Shown: positions 51,583 through 55,719 of the stretch, piece by piece
Position numbering within the stretch: the first letter of the stretch is position 1
Layout: each line of letters begins with the position of its first letter
Source: Petrotoga sp. 9PW.55.5.1
GTDB lineage: Bacteria > Thermotogota > Thermotogae > Petrotogales > Petrotogaceae
Assembly (NCBI RefSeq): GCF_003265365.1
Contig: NZ_AUPM01000058.1
Span: 1-55,719 of the forward strand
Length of the DNA stretch: 55,719 bases
Reading direction: 5' to 3'
The notes under the pieces: generated by a model
Seen by the model: only the letters and a program-made list of their open reading frames with translations
Database searches by the model: none
Told to the model about the DNA's origin: nothing
Program-made: the position numbers and the translations under genes

Positions 51583-52819
51583 GAAAATATTTAGTGACCA
51601 CTTAGGAAGAGAAGTGGTTGCAGGTGAGATAGTAATAGTTGGCATAGATTTTATGATGGGTCAAGATGGAACAAGTCCTTTAGCAATTAAAACCTTTCAG
51701 GAAATTGGTGCAGAAAAAGTTTTTGATCCTGAAAAGATTGCTTTGGTTATTGATCATAATGCTCCTAGTCCAAGTGAAAAGGTATCGGCTTTGCATAAGA
51801 TGATGAGAGATTTTACAAATAAAAATCAAGCTAACTTTTATGATATTGGTGAAGGGATATGTCATCAGTTGATTCCAGAAAAAGGGCATGCTTTACCTGG
51901 GCAGATTGTGATTGGTGCGGATTCTCATACATGTACGTATGGTGCTATAAACTGTTTTTCAACAGGCGTTGGTTCTACAGACTTGGCTATTGCTATGGCA
52001 AGTGGTAAATTATGGTTTAAAGTTCCTGAAAGTATAAAAATTGTTTTAGAAGGGAATTTACCTGAAGGGGTATATTCAAAAGATATAGCATTGTATATAA
52101 TTAATAATATTACCGCAAATGGAGCAACTTACAAAGCAGTTGAATTTGAAGGCCCTGTGATTGATAATCTATCAGTTGAAGCAAGATTTACAATATCAAA
52201 TATGGCTGTAGAAATGGGTGCAAAAGTAGGTCTTATGAAAGCTGATGAAAAAGTAAAAGAATGGGTAAAGCTAAGAACAGACAAAGCTTTTAAAACTTAT
52301 GAAGCCGATGAAAAAGCTAATTATGAAAAGATATATAAATTTGATATAAGTAACTTAGAACCACAAATAGCAAAACCACACACAGTAGATAACGTTAGTC
52401 CAATATCCGAAGTTGAAGGAACTCCGATACAACAAGGTTTATTGGGTACATGTACAAATGGTAGAATCGAAGATTTACGTGTTGCAGCAAAAATATTAAA
52501 AGGTAAAAAGATAAAAAGTGGTGTAAGGCTCATTGTAGCACCTGCTTCTAGAGATACATTAATAAAAGCGATGGACGAAGGTGTAATAAAAACTTTAATA
52601 CAAGCTGGAGCAACGGTTGTAGCACCAGGATGTGGTCCTTGTGTTGGAACGCACAATGGGGTACCCTCTGATGGTGAAAATGTTATTTCTACGGCAAATA
52701 GAAATTTCAAAGGAAGAATGGGGAACAACAAAGCCTTTATATATTTGGGATCTCCTGCAACAGTTGCAGCATCTTGTTTAGAAGGAAAAATTACCGATCC
52801 TAGAAAATATATAGCTTAA
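51557..52819 (+). CDS. aconitase/isopropylmalate dehydratase-type large subunit
   Basis: The large subunit of a two-part 4Fe-4S hydro-lyase (LeuC/LysT/HacA type, 420 residues). The three cluster cysteines are in HTCTYGA (near 120), and PGCGPCVG (near 355). GADSHTCTYGAINCFSTGVGSTDLA is the family's first signature and LLGTCTNGRIEDLR marks the substrate site. It hydrates and rehydrates a tricarboxylate: citrate, homocitrate or isopropylmalate. With the next gene and the isocitrate-type dehydrogenase I favour citrate to isocitrate. The start overlaps the preceding gene by 26 bases, so translation is coupled. Confidence 0.88.
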   Translation: MPNYKTISEKIFSDHLGREVVAGEIVIVGIDFMMGQDGTSPLAIKTFQEIGAEKVFDPEKIALVIDHNAPSPSEKVSALHKMMRDFTNKNQANFYDIGEGICHQLIPEKGHALPGQIVIGADSHTCTYGAINCFSTGVGSTDLAIAMASGKLWFKVPESIKIVLEGNLPEGVYSKDIALYIINNITANGATYKAVEFEGPVIDNLSVEARFTISNMAVEMGAKVGLMKADEKVKEWVKLRTDKAFKTYEADEKANYEKIYKFDISNLEPQIAKPHTVDNVSPISEVEGTPIQQGLLGTCTNGRIEDLRVAAKILKGKKIKSGVRLIVAPASRDTLIKAMDEGVIKTLIQAGATVVAPGCGPCVGTHNGVPSDGENVISTANRNFKGRMGNNKAFIYLGSPATVAASCLEGKITDPRKYIA

Positions 52820-52831
52820 AGGAGGAAATCT

Positions 52832-53338
52832 ATGGAACTTAAAGGAAATGCTCACAAATTTGGTAACGACATAAATACCGATTATATAATATCTGGGAAA
52901 TATAAATTCAATACGATAGATATGAAAGAACTATCTGTTCACTTAATGGAAGATTTAAGACCGAATTTTTATAAAGAGATAAAAAGTGGAGATTTCATAG
53001 TAGCAGGAGAAAACTTCGGTTGTGGCTCTTCTAGAGAGCAAGCTCCGTTAGTTATAAAACACGCAGGCATTAGTGCTGTTATTGCTTCTTCATTTGCGAG
53101 AATATTTTATAGAAACGCTATAAATATTGGACTACCCTTAATTGAAGTACCAACTGATAATATAGAAGAAGGCGATTTATTGAGTGTTGATCTGGAAAAG
53201 GGAATAGTTAAAAATATAAGCAAAAATGAATCTTTGAATATCATACCTCTTCCAGTTGTAATGTTAAAAATTCTTCAAGAAGGCGGATTAGTTAGTTACT
53301 ATAAAAAATACGGTTCTTTGGAATCTATAAACGAGTAG
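52832..53338 (+). CDS. aconitase/isopropylmalate dehydratase-type small subunit
   Basis: The 168-residue swivelling partner of the large subunit. [19 protein letters not shown] (residues 8-26) includes the loop that decides substrate size: LeuD usually has YLVYL and archaeal homoaconitase YLRT, whereas this one has [19 protein letters not shown] (about 58-71) and [18 protein letters not shown] (about 84-101) are standard. The unusual loop fits neither textbook isopropylmalate isomerase nor homoaconitase. AAAGGAGG precedes the ATG. The next gene starts eight bases later. Confidence 0.88.
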   Translation: MELKGNAHKFGNDINTDYIISGKYKFNTIDMKELSVHLMEDLRPNFYKEIKSGDFIVAGENFGCGSSREQAPLVIKHAGISAVIASSFARIFYRNAINIGLPLIEVPTDNIEEGDLLSVDLEKGIVKNISKNESLNIIPLPVVMLKILQEGGLVSYYKKYGSLESINE

Positions 53339-53346
53339 GTGGTTTG

Positions 53347-54342
53347 ATGTATAAAGTTACTTTGATTCCGGGAGATGGAATAGGGCCAGAAATAACCGAT
53401 GTAGTTGTTGATGTGTTTGAACATCTAAAAGCCCCAATCAGCTGGGAAGTAGTCGAAGCTGGTGAAAAAGAGATTGAAAAAAATGGGACACCACTTCCTG
53501 AAAAAGTTATTGAATCAATCAAAAAAAATAAAGTTGCCTTAAAAGGCCCCATAACTACACCCATTGGTAAAGGATTTAGAAGTGTAAACGTTACTTTAAG
53601 AGAAGAACTTGGATTATACGCAAATCTAAGACCAGTAAAAAGTTTGCCTGGAATAAATACTAGATTTGAAAATGTTGATTTAGTAGTTGTAAGAGAAAAT
53701 ACCGAAGGTCTTTACAAAGGAATTGAATATAAGATAGATGAAGTTGCAACTGCCATAAGAGTTATAACCAAAAAAGCAAGCGAGAAAATTGGATTCTTTG
53801 CCTTTAAATATGCTAAAGAGAACAACAGAAAAAAGGTTACTGCAGTACATAAAGCAAATATTCAAAAATTGACTGATGGGTTATTTTTAGACTGTATAAG
53901 AGAAATTTCTAAGAATTTTCCAGAGATAGAGTATGAAGAAAAGATTGTAGATAATATGTCCATGCAATTAGTAATGAATCCAGAAAAATATGATGTTTTG
54001 GTTGCACCGAACTTATACGGGGATATTCTATCAGACCTTGCTGCTGGGCTTATAGGGGGGTTAGGTTTTGCACCAGGTGCTAATATTGGAGAAAACATCG
54101 CAGTATTTGAAGCTGTTCATGGTAGCGCACCAGATATTGCTAAAAAAGGAATTGCAAATCCCATTGCCATACTTAGATCTTCAATTATGCTTTTAGATTA
54201 TTTAAAATTGAACGAACTATCAAGAAAATTAGAAAACGCTATTTCTGAAGCTGTTAAAGACAAAGAAGCATTAACCCCGGATTTAAAAGGTAAAGGAAAT
54301 ACTGAAACAATTAAACAAAAAATAATAGATCATCTATCTTAG
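53347..54342 (+). CDS. NAD-type isocitrate dehydrogenase family enzyme
   Basis: A beta-decarboxylating dehydrogenase of 331 residues. GDGIGPEI opens the fold. Substrate residues match E. coli isocitrate dehydrogenase in identity and spacing: Ser79, Asn81, Arg85, Arg95, Arg116 and Tyr123 correspond to Ser113, Asn115, Arg119, Arg129, Arg153 and Tyr160. Isopropylmalate dehydrogenase has a GLLxLR pattern there and Thermus homoisocitrate dehydrogenase a GAIRYLR pattern. HGSAPDIA (Asp263, Ile264) predicts NAD and not NADP. The reaction would be isocitrate to 2-oxoglutarate and CO2. ATG 53347 is preferred over the TTG one codon earlier; GTAGGTGG lies upstream. proB follows by 13 bases. Confidence 0.9.
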   Translation: MYKVTLIPGDGIGPEITDVVVDVFEHLKAPISWEVVEAGEKEIEKNGTPLPEKVIESIKKNKVALKGPITTPIGKGFRSVNVTLREELGLYANLRPVKSLPGINTRFENVDLVVVRENTEGLYKGIEYKIDEVATAIRVITKKASEKIGFFAFKYAKENNRKKVTAVHKANIQKLTDGLFLDCIREISKNFPEIEYEEKIVDNMSMQLVMNPEKYDVLVAPNLYGDILSDLAAGLIGGLGFAPGANIGENIAVFEAVHGSAPDIAKKGIANPIAILRSSIMLLDYLKLNELSRKLENAISEAVKDKEALTPDLKGKGNTETIKQKIIDHLS

Positions 54343-54355
54343 TTGGTGAAATAAT

Positions 54356-55471
54356 TTGAGTAAAAAAATTTCAAAAGTGGTTATAAAAGTTGGAAGTAGT
54401 TCAATAAGTGATGAATATGGAATAAACGAAGATAAAATAAAAAAGATTGTTGACCAAATTAGCGAATTAAATAAAAGAGCAAAAGAGGTTGTAATAGTCT
54501 CATCCGGAGCTGTTGCTGCAGGAATGGGGGAATTAAATTTTCCAAAAAAGCCTCATTCTTTAATTGAAAAACAAGCTTGTTCCGCTGTAGGGCAAGGAAT
54601 ATTAATATCTATATATCGAAAATTATTCAATCAAAAGGGTATTAAAATTGCTCAAATATTACTTAATTCAGAAGATTTTGCTCACAGAGATCGTTATTTG
54701 AATGCCTACAACACAATGTATAAACTTCTAGAATACGGGCTTGTACCAATAGTCAACGAAAACGACACGGTAACTACAGATGAAATCAAATTTGGTGATA
54801 ACGATATTCTTTCAGCTCAAGTTGCTAGTCTGCTCGAAGCAGATTTATTAATCATCTTATCGGATATTCCTGGATTGTTGAAAAATATCAATGATTTAAA
54901 TTCTACAATAAAACTTGTAGAAAGCATTACCCCTGAAATTGAAGCTCTAGCAAACGGGAAAAGTGCAAGTAATGTAGGAACGGGGGGAATGAGTTCAAAA
55001 TTAAAGGCTGCAAAAATATCTTTATCTGCCGGAATCCCCTTGGTAATAGTTCCAAGCTATGAAAAAGATGTAATTTTAAGAACATTAGAAAGTATGGAAA
55101 ATAAAGAATACACAATTGGAACTACATTTTTAGCTAAAACAAAAAAATTAAGCAAAAGAAAAAGATGGATCTATTTTAGTTTAAAACCAAAAGGAGAGTT
55201 AGTAGTAGATGAAGGGGCACAAGATGCACTCTTAAAAGGGAAAAGTTTGCTGGCTGTAGGTATTAAAGAGGTTTCAGGAGAATTTTCAGTTGGAGACCTG
55301 GTTAATATAGTAAGTCAAGATATAACAATAATTGGAAAAGGATTGGTGAATTATTCTTCGGAAGAGTTAAAAAAGTTTATGGGGAAAAAATCAACAGACA
55401 TTTTAGCAAAGAAAAACTCTCAAGGACCTGAAGAAGTAATTCATAGAGATAACATGGTAATAGTAAAATAA
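54356..55471 (+). CDS. proB: glutamate 5-kinase with PUA domain
   Basis: The first step of proline synthesis, phosphorylating glutamate. The amino-acid kinase domain (about 1-255) has VVIKVGSSSI, VSSGAVAAGMGEL, EKQACSAVGQGILI and NENDTVTTDEIKFGDNDILSAQVA, plus GTGGMSSKLKAAKIS. The C-terminal PUA domain (about 270-360, KRKRWIYFSLKPKGELVVDEGA to KSLLAVGIKEVSGEFSVGD) is standard in bacterial ProB. The start is TTG with GGTGA upstream. proA would normally follow but is not in the window; the next 170 bases contain a hairpin and a short ORF. Confidence 0.94.
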   Translation: MSKKISKVVIKVGSSSISDEYGINEDKIKKIVDQISELNKRAKEVVIVSSGAVAAGMGELNFPKKPHSLIEKQACSAVGQGILISIYRKLFNQKGIKIAQILLNSEDFAHRDRYLNAYNTMYKLLEYGLVPIVNENDTVTTDEIKFGDNDILSAQVASLLEADLLIILSDIPGLLKNINDLNSTIKLVESITPEIEALANGKSASNVGTGGMSSKLKAAKISLSAGIPLVIVPSYEKDVILRTLESMENKEYTIGTTFLAKTKKLSKRKRWIYFSLKPKGELVVDEGAQDALLKGKSLLAVGIKEVSGEFSVGDLVNIVSQDITIIGKGLVNYSSEELKKFMGKKSTDILAKKNSQGPEEVIHRDNMVIVK

Positions 55472-55518
55472 AAAACGGGTAATTATAATTACTAAAAAAG
55501 CCGCTGAATGATATGATA

Positions 55519-55570
55519 CCTCCAAAGTAGACGCGTGTAATTAATAAAAATTACACAACTGCTTTGGAGG
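55519..55570 (+). promoter_or_regulatory. large hairpin hiding a Shine-Dalgarno sequence
   Basis: A 12-bp stem (55519-55530 with 55559-55570, one G-U) stacks, through a small internal loop, on an 8-bp stem (55535-55542 with 55549-55556). The 3' strand includes TTTGGAGG, the ribosome-binding site of the 12-codon ORF at 55581. When folded, the site would be closed. No known riboswitch class is recognised. Confidence 0.6.
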
Positions 55571-55580
55571 CATAATTATT

Positions 55581-55619
55581 ATGTCACGGCCTCACTCTCC
55601 GTTATTGGAGAATAAATAA
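55581..55619 (+). CDS. 12-codon ORF, possible leader peptide
   Basis: The ORF encodes MSRPHSPLLENK. TTTGGAGG lies ten bases before its ATG, inside the hairpin described above. It has two Pro codons, which is interesting next to proB and where proA would be expected, but they are not consecutive. A small hairpin (55596-55600 with 55607-55611) spans its middle. It could be a leader peptide for the next gene or a chance ORF; the window ends too soon to tell. Confidence 0.35.
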   Translation: MSRPHSPLLENK

Positions 55620-55702
55620 AGAAATTTTACTTTTTCACAAAAATGTTTGACACGTTAGAAAAGATAGCTAAAAGAGACAGAAAAGCAGAATTGGCTTTAA
55701 TT

Positions 55703-55718
55703 CCCCTCTTGAGAGGGG
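55703..55718. repeat. inverted repeat at the window end
   Basis: A 6-bp GC-rich hairpin (55703-55708 with 55713-55718, loop TTGA). It may be the first part of a terminator or of a dispersed hairpin repeat; the following bases are outside the window. A frame open from an ATG at 55643 to the end runs through it without a ribosome-binding site, so I do not call it a gene. Confidence 0.4.
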
Positions 55719-55719
55719 T

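Noticed and set aside
55643-55719. Start of proA at the window end
   Set aside because: The frame from ATG 55643 has no ribosome-binding site, its residues do not convincingly match a ProA N-terminus, and it runs through an inverted repeat.

Overview
The window is compact, AT-rich bacterial chromosome. Gene content and the style of the proteins point to Thermotogota, most likely Petrotogaceae (Petrotoga or a relative): a DHH-CBS-CCA tRNA nucleotidyltransferase fusion, an archaeal-type asparagine synthetase related to AsnRS, a GSI-alpha-type glutamine synthetase, an OadB sodium pump subunit, CsaB, flgBC-fliE and the argJBD-GHC order. This placement comes from memory of those families, not from a search. 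No CRISPR array, insertion sequence, prophage or tRNA was seen.

Layout. 1-200: 5S rRNA, the end of an rRNA operon, with a terminator. 299-6650: a small membrane protein, an asparagine synthetase behind a leader-peptide attenuator, a divergent PurH, two cell-surface glycan enzymes and an unknown acidic protein. 6660-8934 (minus): two aldo/keto reductases with ferredoxin-like tails. 9141-13186: oadB, a KorD-like ferredoxin, korA and a GAF-GGDEF diguanylate cyclase, with no korB or korC. 13183-14763 (minus): TauE/SafE and ZIP transporters. 14960-17011: APS kinase and two membrane-anchored proteins of unknown role. 16995-26659 (minus): a nine-gene run with an unknown membrane protein, a BMP-type nucleoside ABC transporter, RNase HII, a SurA-like foldase, a MIP18-family Fe-S factor and PrmC. 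26905-28954: a beta-propeller-like secreted protein facing CsaB. 29046-30188: flagellar rod genes. 30326-38701: UMF1 transporter, MgtE, HDOD, rbfA-truB-ribF, pepF and a metallo-hydrolase. 38743-40068: glnA. 40115-42769 (minus): the DHH-CBS-CCA fusion. 42872-55471: a glutamate-family block with argJBD, a carB remnant, argGHC, a homocitrate/Re-citrate synthase homologue, aconitase-like large and small subunits, an isocitrate-dehydrogenase-type enzyme, and proB.

The most interesting signals are regulatory and metabolic. Two biosynthetic units begin with the same device: a sigma-A promoter with a 17-bp spacer, a short leader ORF rich in codons for the end product (six Asn codons before the asparagine synthetase; three consecutive Arg codons before argJ), and an RNA arm, encoded by the leader's own codons just after that run, that can pair with the 5' half of an intrinsic terminator. 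The citrate-synthase-like operon has an 11-bp hairpin exactly between its Shine-Dalgarno sequence and its ATG, which would act as a structural spacer. The dehydrogenase of that operon carries isocitrate-dehydrogenase substrate residues (Ser79, Asn81, Arg85, Arg95), not those of isopropylmalate or homoisocitrate dehydrogenases. I therefore infer that the three steps make 2-oxoglutarate, which feeds glutamate, glutamine, arginine and proline synthesis encoded around it.

Starts were moved from the longest reading frame wherever a good Shine-Dalgarno sequence pointed to an internal codon. TTG and GTG starts are common here, and one gene appears to start at ATT. The only gene-free stretch above 300 bases (42770-43164) is filled by the arg promoter and attenuator. 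The last 248 bases hold a large hairpin and a 12-codon ORF that I could not assign.
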